Of a stretch of DNA of 64,000 nt, positions 24,746 to 36,000 are shown piece by piece. This DNA comes from Cloeon dipterum. Taxonomy: Eukaryota; Arthropoda; Insecta; Ephemeroptera; Baetidae. How positions within the stretch are numbered: the stretch's first letter is position 1; each line of letters starts with the position of its first letter. The notes under the pieces are model-generated. The model was not told the DNA's origin and ran no database searches. It worked only from the letters and a program-made list of their open reading frames with translations. The position numbers were made by a program, and so were the translations under genes. Location: the NCBI RefSeq assembly GCF_949628265.1, contig NC_088787.1:14188501-14252500 (forward strand), read 5' to 3'.

Positions 24746-26180
24746 ATGTATTTCTTTAAGATCGCATTGATGGTCGCTATATGCAGCCTGAGCAATGTTA
24801 AGGTAAAATAAAGTTAAATGGCAAGTCTGTTAAAGTCTTATTTGTTGCTATTTACAGACTCAAACAACGCACACTAATAACTGGGCTGTGTTGGTTGATA
24901 CGTCAAGGTTTTGGTTCAATTACAGGCACGTCGCAAACGTGCTCTCAATCTACAGGAGTGTCAAACGACTTGGTATACCAGATAGGTTTGTGTTTATGAC
25001 CTGAAATAAGTCATTTTTGCAATATTTTAACGAGCCTCGTTTTAGCCAAATTATATTGATGGTTGCTGACGACATGGCTTGCAATCCGAGAAACCCAAGA
25101 CCTGCCACTGTGTTTAATAATGCTAACCAGCACATAAATGTTTACGGAGATGATGTTGAGGTGGATTACAGAGGCTATGAGGTATGCAAACATTATCACA
25201 ACTTGAAGAAAAATCTAATTGATATATGTCTGTGTTTGAAGGTAACTGTAGAGAACTTTGTTCGTCTCTTGACAGGCAGGCTGCCTCCAGGGACTCCTCG
25301 ATCGAAGCAGTTATTGACTGATGAAGGGAGTAATGTTCTAGTATACCTAACTGGCCATGGGGGCGACGGATTCTTGAAATTCCAGGACTCTGAAGAAATA
25401 ACTAGTCAAGAATTAGCTGATGCTCTAGAGCAGATGTGGGAGAAACGAAGGTAATTTTTTGGAACCAAATAATTTATCCTATTTAGAATTATTTTTATTA
25501 TTACTTCAGGTACCATGAGATTTTCTTTATGATCGACACATGCCAAGCTGCTTCAATGTATGAAAAATTCTACTCGCCAAACATACTAGCTGTAGCAAGC
25601 AGTCTTGTTGGAGAAGACTCGCTATCTGTAAGCACATTTTTGATCCTTTATCTGCCGCAATCAAGTATTAACTGCTCAATATCTAGCATCATGTCGACCC
25701 TGCTATTGGAGTCTACATTATTGATCGTTACACTTACTTTGCTCTTGACTTTCTGGAGAAAGTCGAGCCTGATAGCAAGCAATCGATGGGTGAATTTGTA
25801 AGCAGTATTAAAATACTAGCAGGAGACCAACAGTTACATTGGTGTTCTTAAATTCCAGCTGAAAGTTTGTCCAAAACAAGTGTGCATATCAACAGTTGGA
25901 GTGAGAAAGGACCTGTTCCCCAGAGACCCGTATAAAACTCCAATCACTGATTTCTTCGGAGCTTTGAGACCAATGGAGTTTACGTGGGCAGGCCTCAACT
26001 TGACTGAGAAGAACGCGAAAGAGTAAGCTATTCATAATATTCATGGTGAAGTTTTGCTCATAAATTGATATTAGGTCTGCTTTGGATAAAAGAATAGAGA
26101 AAACGACCAAGTCTAGGATGCAATATGTGCAACAATTTCCTACTGAACTCTTTGATGACGCGAAGAGTTTTAAATTATAA
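24746..26180 (+). CDS. PIGK: GPI-anchor transamidase catalytic subunit
   Basis: This subunit of the ER transamidase cleaves the C-terminal signal of GPI-anchored proteins and attaches the glycolipid. It is a caspase-like C13 peptidase. Eight exons (24746-24802, 24858-24985, 25046-25181, 25242-25450, 25510-25627, 25687-25797, 25859-26022, 26075-26180) give 342 residues. A signal peptide (about 1-20) is followed by [37 protein letters not shown] and [20 protein letters not shown]. The catalytic pair is visible: His146 in [10 protein letters not shown] and Cys188 in [13 protein letters not shown]. Their spacing of 42 residues matches human PIGK (H164, C206). DFFGALRP is the conserved end of the protease domain. 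The protein stops soon after, at AKSFKL, with no C-terminal membrane helix such as vertebrate and yeast proteins have. Confidence 0.96.
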
Positions 26181-26447
26181 TTAACAACGCATGTAAGATC
26201 ACCAAGTTTGTTTACTTAAACCTTTCCACGGTACCAATAATAATGATTGGAGTAGATTAATTGCAAAATGTATGTGTTTTTCATCATAAAATTGCATTTG
26301 AGAACTTCTAATTACGCGTGTTGAAGTTCAATTGATGTTTTTCTTGTCAAAAGCTTGTGGGCCACGATTGTTATCTTTTTTATTAATTAAAATTTTTCAT
26401 CAATGCTAAATTTAGTGTTTATTTTGCCCTCTTAACACTGCAAAATC

Positions 26448-27713
26448 CAGGAATATTCTTATTGCCAATGCATGAACTCATCCCGTTGGATTCAGTTGAT
26501 GCCAAAATTAAAGTAAGTAGCAGCGTTTTCCTTTTTTAGAAAAATGGCTGCAAAGTTAGCATGCTTTTCAAATGATATTGTCTCCCTAACTGAAATCTGA
26601 TTTTATTTCGCAACAAAGAGTCTCCCTAATAGGTTTTAGGTAAGCCTCCAAAGCTCAAGTCTGGGGAGCTTGGTTAAAGACAAGAGCGAAGGCAGGAGGC
26701 ACAGAAGGCCCTTGAAAAGGCCACAGAAGCGGGTAACTTGATTAAAGACTTACAACCACGCTCAGATATTGATTGAGAATCATCGCAGGTGACGCAAAGC
26801 AGGTGGACAAGTTCAACCGGCGTTTAGTCAAGGTGACCAGAACCCACGCAGAGGAGTGCAAGAAACTGCTGTCACTCATGGGGATCCCCTTTGTCGATGT
26901 AAAACCGCTGTCACTCTTGCGATTTTGAATCCTACACCCATAGTCTTAATGCACAGGCCCTTTGTGAAGCGGAAGCTCAGTGCGCTGCATTGGTCAAGTC
27001 GGAGAAGGTTTTCGCCACTGAAGACATGGACGCCTTGACCTTTGGCTCCAACATTCTGCTCATGCACATGGCCTTCAGCGAGGCTAGGAATATGCCCATT
27101 CAGGAGTTCCACCTAGACAAAGTTGTATCTGGACTAGAGCTAAGCAAGGAACAGGTGAATTTTTCAAAAAAAGCCACTTTTAGGAATAACATTTCCAGTT
27201 TATCGACCTGTGCATTCTCCTAGAATGCGACTCGATTAAAGGCGTTGGACCGAAAAGGGCCATAAAATTGATCAGGAACAACTGCAGCATTGAAAAGATT
27301 GTCAATAACCTGGACAAGAAGTACACAGTTCCCGAAAACTGGCCCTTTGAGTACGCGAGGAAACTTTTCGTGGAGCCCGAGATCACAGATCCAGAGAAAA
27401 TCGAGGTTTGCATTATTAGTGGTGCGTAAGACGACTATTTTATTTCGTGCTTACAGCTGAAGTGGGGAGCCCCAGATGAAGACATATTAGTTCAATATCT
27501 GTGCGTCGAAAAGTAATAATTCAAGGAAGATAGAGCTCGCAGTGGAGCTGCCAAGTTGGCAAAGAGCAAAAGCTCGCTCAGCTACTCAGGGTCGACTTGA
27601 GGACTTTTTCAAAGTGATTCCTAACAAACAACCCTTCAGTGAAGAGAAAGGCGGATGAGAAAAACAACAAGAACGCTAAGAAGAGCAAAGGTGGTTTCCA
27701 AAAACCTAAGTAA
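26448..27713 (+). pseudogene. FEN1: Decayed flap endonuclease 1 copy with introns
   Basis: Pieces of FEN1, the structure-specific nuclease of replication and base-excision repair, lie in order with intact splice sites. Segments: 26640-26732 (KPPKLKSGEL, then RQERRQEAQKALEKATEAG), 26789-26898 ([28 protein letters not shown]), 26957-27154 ([22 protein letters not shown]), 27199-27405 ([30 protein letters not shown]) and from 27457 (LKWGAPDEDILVQYLC). The breaks are a TAA at 26675, a tandem TAATAA at 27514, later frameshifts before TQGRLEDFFKV and before the lysine-rich tail, and loss of about three codons where GSDYC should be. The exon with the first catalytic aspartates (YFGRKVAIDAS through YVFDG) is absent. 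A degenerate first exon may sit at about 26448-26510. Retained introns mean it arose by DNA duplication or in-place decay, not retrotransposition. Confidence 0.85.
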
Positions 27714-28412
27714 AAGTTATCCACTTGCATTTTTAACCTATGGAGTTATTTTAAGTGTATAAATAAAAAATCATATTTTGAACTAATATAGTGTATAAGT
27801 TTATTTGTTTTCCCTCACCTCCTTAATCACCAGATTTACATGATCAAAATATACATGGAAATTATATTGGAACGCACATGACTAAAATAAATCATTTTAT
27901 AATAATACAATTCGTTGATGAAATTTACAACCTTTTATTGAGGCTGCTCCTCTTGCTTCTTAGAGAAGTTACAAAGTAAATGAGGTCACTGTACCTTCGT
28001 GTTTAGAAGATCATGTGATATGAGAAGAAAACACTAGTATCAAGTAACGTGATAGCCGGTGTAGGTTGCTTGGCTGAAATACCAACACATCAGTATGTTA
28101 AAGAGAATAAAGAGTATAAGTTAGCAAATCAGCGTCTATTTGGTCGAAGAGGAGGCTTAGCCGAATTATTTGCCCGGCGGCTGCTGGCTATTTTCACCAG
28201 CGGCTGGCGCGGCTGATAATGTCTTAAACGTGAAGTGTGATAGTGCTTACAACGGCACATTTTTTTCTCCTGCACTTTTTCATTTTTGACCCTTTTTCAC
28301 CGGCGGCTGGCGCAGCGTATTGTTAGCCACATTCACCATACGTGACCCAAAATTTGCCGGCTGGCTGAGACCTCTATTATACTATATCACCACTATGAAG
28401 TGCAAATTATGA
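27714..28412. other. Intergenic sequence left of the foldback element
   Basis: No gene was found. Three short GC-rich variants of the word cggcggctggc occur at about 28170-28215, 28300-28315 and 28357-28367, which looks like locally repeated non-coding sequence. This is the original flank of the element beginning at 28419. Confidence 0.35.
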
Positions 28413-28418
28413 TACATA

Positions 28419-29442
28419 CACTCAAAGAAAAAATTCTCATTTTGAGACGAAAAAATCGGCTCTCAAGTGAGAGCAAAAAAATTCGTCTCACTTTGAGAGC
28501 GAAAAGCGGCCTGCCGCTTTTGCGTCTCAATTTGAGACGAAAAAATCGGCTCTCAAAAGAGAGCGAAATTTTTCGTCTCACTTTGAGAGCGAAAAGCGGC
28601 CGGCCGCTTTTGCGTCTCACTTTGAGACGAAAAAATCTGCTCTCAAGTGAGAGCGAAATTTTTCGTCTCACTTTGAGAGCAAAAAGCGGCCGGCCGCGTT
28701 TCGCTCTCAAAGTGAGACGAAAAAATCGGCTTTCAACTGAGAGCGAAATTTTTCGTCTCACTTTGAGAGCGAAATGCGGCCGGCCGCTTTTGCTTCTCAA
28801 TGTAGAGCCTATTCTGTTTTGTACTTACGATCGGCTATGGCAGGCCCCGCAGAACTTTATTTTCAATCCATTTGATGATCCGCTTGGCCGAAAAACTTGA
28901 AACGTCGATCACGAACAGCATTATTACCGCACTTTTTGCCACTAAGGGACAATGCACTTGACATAAAACGACCTCAAAACCCGACTAAAAACGCCAGCGT
29001 GAGCCCTTGCCGCGAAAATAGACGGACCAGCTGAAACTGAAACTTTAAAATATAAACAATGACACTGATAGGCCAATTTTAATTTTTTGGACCAATCACA
29101 AATTAGTTCTGGTTATAACCTCACATCCTTGACTTTGACTGGCGCGAAGTCAGTCTGAAAAAAATAGAAACAAACTAATTTTTTTCAAATCAAGAGAGAT
29201 GCCAACAATAATAAAAGTGGAAATAAATTATAAAATAAATACAAAATTAATTAAAATAATAAGTGGTATAATAATTAAAATTATGAAACAGTAAAATATA
29301 AATTAATATGGATAAAAGAAATTTAAATTAAAAAAATAAATAATTTAAACATGAAAATAAATACAGTCTTTAGGAATTATTGTTAAAAAAAACTTCTTAA
29401 ATTCAAATCTGGAATATATAACATGCTTCATAAAACGAATAG
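28419..29442 (+). repeat. Left terminal inverted arm of the foldback element
   Basis: The outer 381 bases hold the 90-base tandem repeat. The inner part, 28800-29442, is unique sequence that reappears inverted at 30039-30681. The match stops at aaaacgaatag (29432-29442); inside that point the two sides differ. Confidence 0.85.
28482..28800 (+). repeat. 90-base tandem repeat, left copy
   Basis: Units begin with ttcgtctcactttgagagc at 28482, 28572, 28662 and 28752, exactly 90 bases apart, about 3.5 units in all. Each unit carries the GC palindrome GCGGCCGGCCGC (mutated to cctgcc in the first) flanked by arms reading gagagcgaaaa and its near-inverse, so every unit is itself a hairpin. As 90 is a multiple of three and stops are absent, both strands stay open and encode 30-residue arginine-rich repeats (LRAKSGRPLLRL). 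I regard this as a by-product of the repeat, not a protein. Confidence 0.85.
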
Positions 29443-29540
29443 TGATAACATGCACCAGGAAAGGAAAACATATTGCTACAAATAAAAAAAATTGATTGGA
29501 CGCGATTTTTTGACTTCAAATTCCTGGTGCATGTTATCAC
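29442..29540. repeat. Short perfect inverted repeat in the element centre
   Basis: GTGATAACATGCACCAGGAA at 29442-29461 is matched by its exact inverse at 29521-29540, with a 59-base AT-rich loop. It sits immediately inside the left arm. It could be a tiny inserted MITE or a relic of an older, longer arm. No clear target duplication flanks it. Confidence 0.7.
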
Positions 29541-30038
29541 ATTTTACCATCGGGGCAGTTTCAGGCAAATTTGCGGAAATTTGGAAGAGATGCGCCGTTA
29601 TTATGTTTTTTCTTAATTGAGATGGTTTAAATATATTCAATTCAGATTAATTAGAATTGGTGGGTTAAAATTAAAATTCTTGATAAAATTTCCAAGTTAA
29701 AAGCAGGTCCATACTGTCATGAAAGAAGACGAAAACGATGCTTCTAATCACTAATTTACATCACTGATGACAGTCCTCATCCAAAAAATATGCCAGATTG
29801 ATTCAAATTATGTTGCTCAATGTTAATATGCCGCTCAGGAAACATTAAAACATGTAAATTTGTACGTGAAATTGAAATCTATGATGTCCCTGTGGCCGAC
29901 TCTAGATTTTGCTAAAGATTTAATCAAAATTAACATTCAAAATTATGCAAGCAATTGGTTTAAAAAAAGGTTTATTCCTAACAGTGTAACTGAGAGTCTA
30001 ACCATGTATACTTCTTTAAGCCGTGTCCAGTCTACCTG

Positions 30039-32563
30039 CTATTCGTTTTATGAAGCATGTTATATATTCCAGATTTGAATTTAAGAAGTTTTTTTTAACA
30101 ATAATTCCTAAAGACTGTATTTATTTTCATGTTTAAATTATTTATTTTTTTAATTTAAATTTCTTTTATCCATATTAATTTATATTTTACTGTTTCATAA
30201 TTTTAATTATTATACCACTTATTATTTTAATTAATTTTGTATTTATTTTATAATTTATTTCCACTTTTATTATTGTTGGCATCTCTCTTGATTTGAAAAA
30301 AATTAGTTTGTTTCTATTTTTTTCAGACTGACTTCGCGCCAGTCAAAGTCAAGGATGTGAGGTTATAACCAGAACTAATTTGTGATTGGTCCAAAAAATT
30401 AAAATTGGCCTATCAGTGTCATTGTTTATATTTTAAAGTTTCAGTTTCAGCTGGTCCGTCTATTTTCGCGGCAAGGGCTCACGCTGGCGTTTTTAGTCGG
30501 GTTTTGAGGTCGTTTTATGTCAAGTGCATTGTCCCTTAGTGGCAAAAAGTGCGGTAATAATGCTGTTCGTGATCGACGTTTCAAGTTTTTCGGCCAAGCG
30601 GATCATCAAATGGATTGAAAATAAAGTTCTGCGGGGCCTGCCATAGCCGATCGTAAGTACAAAACAGAATAGGCTCTACATTAGAGACCTGCGCGGTTTT
30701 ATTTTTTAACAACCGTTGTTACCAATACCATCGAAATATTAACCACAACCGCACCAAAACCGCAACTCTAATGACATAACCGCGGTTGCGGTTAACCGCA
30801 AAAATACCGCAAAAACCGCAACGAAAATATACTAATACAAAAATTCCGTTTTTTTGAGTGAAATATGGTTAGGGTATTTTTCCTTTTTTTTTCAAAATTT
30901 TTTGTACCTAATAAATAACGTATAGCGGTCGAAATACAAATTGATTCCTCGAAATTTAGGCTCAGATTTGAGATAATTGCGGTTCATTTTGGTTGTATAT
31001 TTAAATTATATAATATACATATATTAAAAAAATATATCATAATCGTGGAGTGGACTTTAATATTTATTATTGTTTATTCAATTCACTGTTTCCGGGGCTC
31101 TAGCTCGGGGCCCCGGAGCCCGATTCGAAAAATTCCTACCGTGGCATACACTTTGGATGTGGGGAAAGAGAATCCAAATTCAGCCAAAATTAAGGCTTTT
31201 TCAAATTTTCTCAGCAAACGTGGTGCGATACACCATATGGAATCTGGGTGAAAATTTCCGGCGAAGCCAATGGTGTTAATAAACAATCGGAAAAAAAATG
31301 AATTTTCATGAAAATCGGTGAAAATTTGAAAACTGTGTCGGGAAGTTCAGCTCGAGGGGAAACTGTGGGGGGCAAATAATCTTGTTCATAAAAATTTGAA
31401 ATTCTATATAAGGCTAGAAAATGGCAAGTTAATCCTGAAAAATTTTGGTCTTTGAAAATTATACCAAAATTGTCCATTTCATAAAGGGTCCAAGTTTGGC
31501 TTTGCAGCTCGGAACCTATACATGGGTCCAAAGAAAAAATAAGAACAGATTCTGTGAAAGCTGATGAAATTTGCAATCTTATATAAGTGGAAATAGATTT
31601 TTCAGAACCATCAAATTTTCTGGTAAATTACTGAAATGTTCACTTAACTTAATGAGAAAAATAAAAATTCGAGAAAAATTGTTCAAGCAGGTGACTAAAA
31701 TTTTGCTGGAGATCTTCATCAACATCTCATGAAAAGTAAAAACATTCGTTAACGCCGTTATCGGGTTGCATGCAATATCCCAAGTGTCCGCCTGGAAAAC
31801 CCGATAAATTCGAATGTTTGTATCCATAAACAATAAATTTGCACATTTTTAGACTCGTCATAAAGGTTTTCTAAAATTGGAGCATGTTTAAAAAAAGTTG
31901 TGGAGTTTTTTTTAAAATTTTCAGAATTTTTTCGGAAAGTTCCGACTTATCAAAATTGGTGAACATGAACTCGTGGTATGACTCATTGTCAGTCATCGGC
32001 CAGGGAAAGGGTCGTATCGTAGGTATTGCGGTTATTTTTGGATGACCAAAACCGCAAAAATAAAACCGCAACCGCACCACTACCGCACCGCAACTGAAAA
32101 AGAACTCCATAACCGCGGTTTTGGAGTGCGGTTTGCGGTATTTTTTTCCAAAACCGCAACCGCGCAGGTCTCTACTCTACATTGAGAAGCAAAAGCGGCC
32201 GGCCGCATTTCGCTCTCAAAGTGAGACGAAAAATTTCGCTCTCAGTTGAAAGCCGATTTTTTCGTCTCACTTTGAGAGCGAAACGCGGCCGGCCGCTTTT
32301 TGCTCTCAAAGTGAGACGAAAAATTTCGCTCTCACTTGAGAGCAGATTTTTTCGTCTCAAAGTGAGACGCAAAAGCGGCCGGCCGCTTTTCGCTCTCAAA
32401 GTGAGACGAAAAATTTCGCTCTCTTTTGAGAGCCGATTTTTTCGTCTCAAATTGAGACGCAAAAGCGGCAGGCCGCTTTTCGCTCTCAAAGTGAGACGAA
32501 TTTTTTTGCTCTCACTTGAGAGCCGATTTTTTCGTCTCAAAATGAGAATTTTTTCTTTGAGTG
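30039..32563 (-). repeat. Right terminal inverted arm, split by an insertion
   Basis: The inner part, 30039-30681, is the inverse of 28800-29442. The outer part, 32182-32563, is the inverse of 28419-28800 and carries the second copy of the 90-base repeats at about 32182-32500. Between them lies the hAT MITE at 30682-32174, which must therefore be younger than the foldback element. Confidence 0.85.
30682..32174. mobile_element. hAT-type MITE, 1,493 bases
   Basis: Terminal inverted repeats TAGAGACCTGCGCGGTT and its exact inverse bound the element, and the 8-base target duplication CTCTACAT is perfect on both sides (30674-30681 and 32175-32182). Eight-base duplications and short TIRs are hallmarks of hAT transposons. 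The subterminal 150 bases at each end are packed with the word accgc/gcggt (aaccgc at least a dozen times), as expected for transposase-binding repeats. The interior (about 31040-31860) has short open frames on both strands but nothing like the hAT catalytic or zinc-finger domains, so it is non-autonomous. The uninterrupted site is preserved in the left arm of the host element at 28800-28807. Confidence 0.9.
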
Positions 32564-32569
32564 TACATA

Positions 32570-33031
32570 CATACCCTAGAAAAATAAAATAAAATGCTCA
32601 CGTTACCAACTGGACTTTTCACAGATTTAGGATCACCGATTAACGCTTGAGAGGGTTTCAGTCAATGTACGGGTTCCGGTACATTTGCTGCCCTGTACTA
32701 AATTTTCATTTAACGAAATTGATCACTTTCCTGTGGAATTCGATACACATGTTTATGTTTATTTGGACAGCTGGATCTCCAAAGTAGGACGAAGTTATTG
32801 GTTAGACCCGTACGCATGGACGATGCTGATTGGCGCTTGTTTGCGACGACTCAGCTGTCACCTTCCCGCCAAATGAAAACGAACATACATACATCTCCTT
32901 ACATAAATCCACATCCTGACAAAGAAATTTATCCTTCAAACCTTCAACCGGCCAGACAGTTTACATTGTGACCTCCAAAATTTTGCTTTTTCACAGAAAC
33001 GAATGCCATTAACAGACAAGAACTCTGGAAA
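32570..33031. other. Intergenic, upstream of the large helical gene
   Basis: No coding exon was recognised. This should include the promoter and 5' untranslated region of the gene starting at 33032. An open frame at 32685-32876 has no known content. Confidence 0.35.
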
Positions 33032-36000
33032 ATGGCTAGTGGTGAAGGCAGAGACAAATCTGTTGCGGAATGGCGAAAGAGAGTTCTCAAGGGAGACTTC
33101 GTTGAGGTCGTCAAGTGCTGGAAAAAGGTTTCATTTTTAATTCGTTTAACGTTATTTAATTGTGAATGTAAAATGTTTATTTAGGATCAAGGGTCTCTGA
33201 GTCTCGTTACGGTTGTTTCAATCATTGGCAATTCAACCACGTTTATTTCAAATTCCAAGGATGACAAATTTGACGTCAGTGGATGGGCAGAGTTTATTGC
33301 ATTTTGCTGCCAGTTTATAGGTTTAATGGTTTATTAGGCTATTTCCTATTAAAGTTAACGTTATGGATTCTGCAGCTGAATTAGATGACCTCACAAAGAC
33401 ACACAATGAGAAAGATCTCTTCATAAAGATCTTGACCAACATTTACTACAACCTGTACCACGATGTGTACGGCAAAGGACATTTTGACGAGGCTTCAGTA
33501 ATTTGTCAGCATTTACTCCGCCTAGCTAAACGCGTCAACGAAGTGGATGAGGATAAAAGGAAAACGGAGTTAAGGAAAAAATTCCTCGAGCTAGGCTCCA
33601 TTGCATGGAATACTGCGTTTAAGCTGCAAGTTCGTAACTCCTACACTGCTATTTAAGAATGTTTCTTCATCATAAAAATATTTAGGATGCTCATGGCTGC
33701 CCTAAAATTGACCTCTGCGTCACATCTATTGAACTGAGCGTCACACTTGATGCAACCAGTACTCCCACTTTCTGTGATAGAGTTATTAGGTGAGTAATAA
33801 GTCCAGAATGGTAATCTAACAACTGCACGTTGTTATTTTAACTCCATGACAGAGCCTTAAGATCATGTAGAAAAAATTTGCCTCACTTGAAAGACCTTCT
33901 GGAAGCCCTGACAAAAACTTGTGAGCCACTGATGACTTTTATCCTGACAAATGTAAGTATAGTATTTTTGCGACTTCAAGCAAATCTCATTGATATTAAT
34001 TTCAGGACTCTTTCAAGAAACAATTGGCAGCAACTGTGCAAGACCTTCTCCACAACCTGGATGTATCAAAATCACCTGCTTTTGTTCAATCAAAACTTGC
34101 CGAAGTCAACTCACTTTTTCCTCAGTCCTATACACAAGAACTCACAAAGTTTACGAAACCATATCTTACCACCAGCTTGCTCTTAGCGAATTCATCAGAT
34201 CCAAAGGACCTATCTGAACTGAAGTAAGCTTTCAAAATCATAATAATGTAAGGATCAATTCATTTTGGGTGCTTTCAGCTCAGCAATTCAAGAAGATGAC
34301 ACAAATACCATTGCCAACAATTTCTGCAACTTATTCAACGCAAACAAGTTGAACAAAATAGAAGGGACATCTGAGTTTGTCAGCTCAATCCAAGAAATCT
34401 GCTACAGTTGCCTGGCACACCTGAGCAAGGAGATGAAATTTCAGTTTGTGACTCACATATTGCTCATGTCAAGCGCTCACGTTCCTAAATCGAAAAAGGT
34501 AATCTAGCCTTCTTATTGTTCGAAGTAATAATTCTTGAGAGTATAGCATGCGCATGCACTATACTTAAACATTTTTTGCGTTGTTCATCGTTGATTGATT
34601 TGAAAGCATTCTTGAAATGACATGTATTTAATCCAACATTTTTTTGCCTCTAAATGAAGTTCTTTTCAAATTCTAGAAAATGAATTGAGTCTCCAAGTGA
34701 AGCAAATCAATTTAAACTGCAAATTTTAGAGGTTTTGAGTTCAATGCTAACTGTTAGTGTTTAAAACCAATTTTCCTATCATTTGATAAGAATGAAGAGT
34801 ACTCTAAATTAAAAAATATCAATATTGTAATTCTGGAAACCTCTTTTTTTGGCATTAGCCCTATATCATCATAATTAACCTATTTTAATGTATTTCAAAG
34901 GTTAACGGATGGATAGACACATGTGGCTCATCTCTGAACTGGGTTGTTGATGCGCTGGAATCGACAGCTGATGATCTGGTGGAAGACAATCCAGACCTCA
35001 TTGCCATTAGAAAAAGTCTATGTAACAACATTGACATTTTTTTCTGATCAAAGTTCACTATCATATTTTTTGCAGTGCACAACATTTTTGTGGTCAGTTG
35101 GAACTTTTACAACACTGCCAACTGCTGCCACGAAGCCTACATTCTGAACAAGTTTTTCTTAAAGCACGCTTTTGAGCTTGCTAAGATTAAAAGTTTGAGC
35201 CAGAAAGAGTATGAGGTAAGCAGAGCATTCTTTGAAATGTATCCTAATTAAATATCGACGGCAAATAATGCAACTCGATTCCAGGAACTGATGACCACTT
35301 TGAATGAAGGGACAAAATTCATTTCCATCTGCCTTGTTTCTCACAGGCCAGGAAGAGAAAAAGAAATGGCCAAAGAGGCTTTGAAAGCTGGTGTGAAATT
35401 GCTCAAATGCTCAGCTAAAGCTGTAGAGTGTTTGCCTCAAAGTAGGTACAAAAAGCTGATCTTGTGCTCTGTAAAGAAATGGTGTGAAGTCCGGATTTTG
35501 GCTGCAAAAGTACTGACAGATGTAAGCCTTTCGTAAATATAGTTATTTTTTTCTATTCTTGTGACGTAGAGAACATCCAGCACTATTGACATTATGAAGA
35601 AGTATGGACAGGAAATTGATCCAATTGCCTTGGAAATAATACTTTGCTCAGAAATTGAAACATTTTCCCAGGAGAGGTAATTTTTTAAGTCAGGCTGCTA
35701 GGCATGTTGTACTTGGTGTCTTTTGCTTTGCAGAAATGCAAATGATTTCCTAAAAGTGTCTCAAGTGGCTTTGGAAACTCTGGAACCAAAGTCCAAAGAT
35801 GACCTGCAACAACGTTGGACCAAACTGGCCATTGCTCAAGCTAAATGCAAATCGGACGATGTTCTGGATGTGACCACGAGTTGCACACTGGCTCAAGAAG
35901 TGATAAAACTAACGGAAAAAAAGGTACACAAAAATATTAAAACAATTATTTTGCAATTGGAAGTATCTTCGTAACGTCAACAATGAATTATTTACAGTGT

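Larger units (their letters stand above)
28419..32563. mobile_element. Foldback transposon with 1,024-base inverted arms
   Basis: The element starts CACTCAAAGAAAAAATTCTC and ends with the exact inverse at 32563. It is flanked by the 6-base direct repeat TACATA (28413-28418 and 32564-32569), a candidate target duplication. The left arm is 28419-29442. The right arm is 30039-32563 and is interrupted by a 1,493-base hAT MITE plus its 8-base duplication. Removing those leaves exactly 1,024 bases, the same as the left arm, so the arms appear to have no net length difference. A unique 596-base centre (29443-30038) separates them. No transposase was seen, so it would be non-autonomous. The superfamily is unclear: the CACTC terminus with a 6-base duplication fits no group I can name with confidence. 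Read-through RNA would fold into a hairpin about 1 kb long. Confidence 0.85.

Noticed and set aside
28393-28900. Overlapping 135- and 166-codon open frames on opposite strands encoding arginine-rich repeats
   Set aside because: They fall in the 90-base repeat array, occur again inverted at 32172-32592, and are explained by a stop-free repeat whose length is a multiple of three. No start context or known domain supports a protein.
31045-31576. Open frames of 67-121 codons on both strands inside the hAT MITE
   Set aside because: No similarity to hAT transposase, BED zinc finger or any host gene that I can recognise; they overlap each other on opposite strands, as chance frames do.
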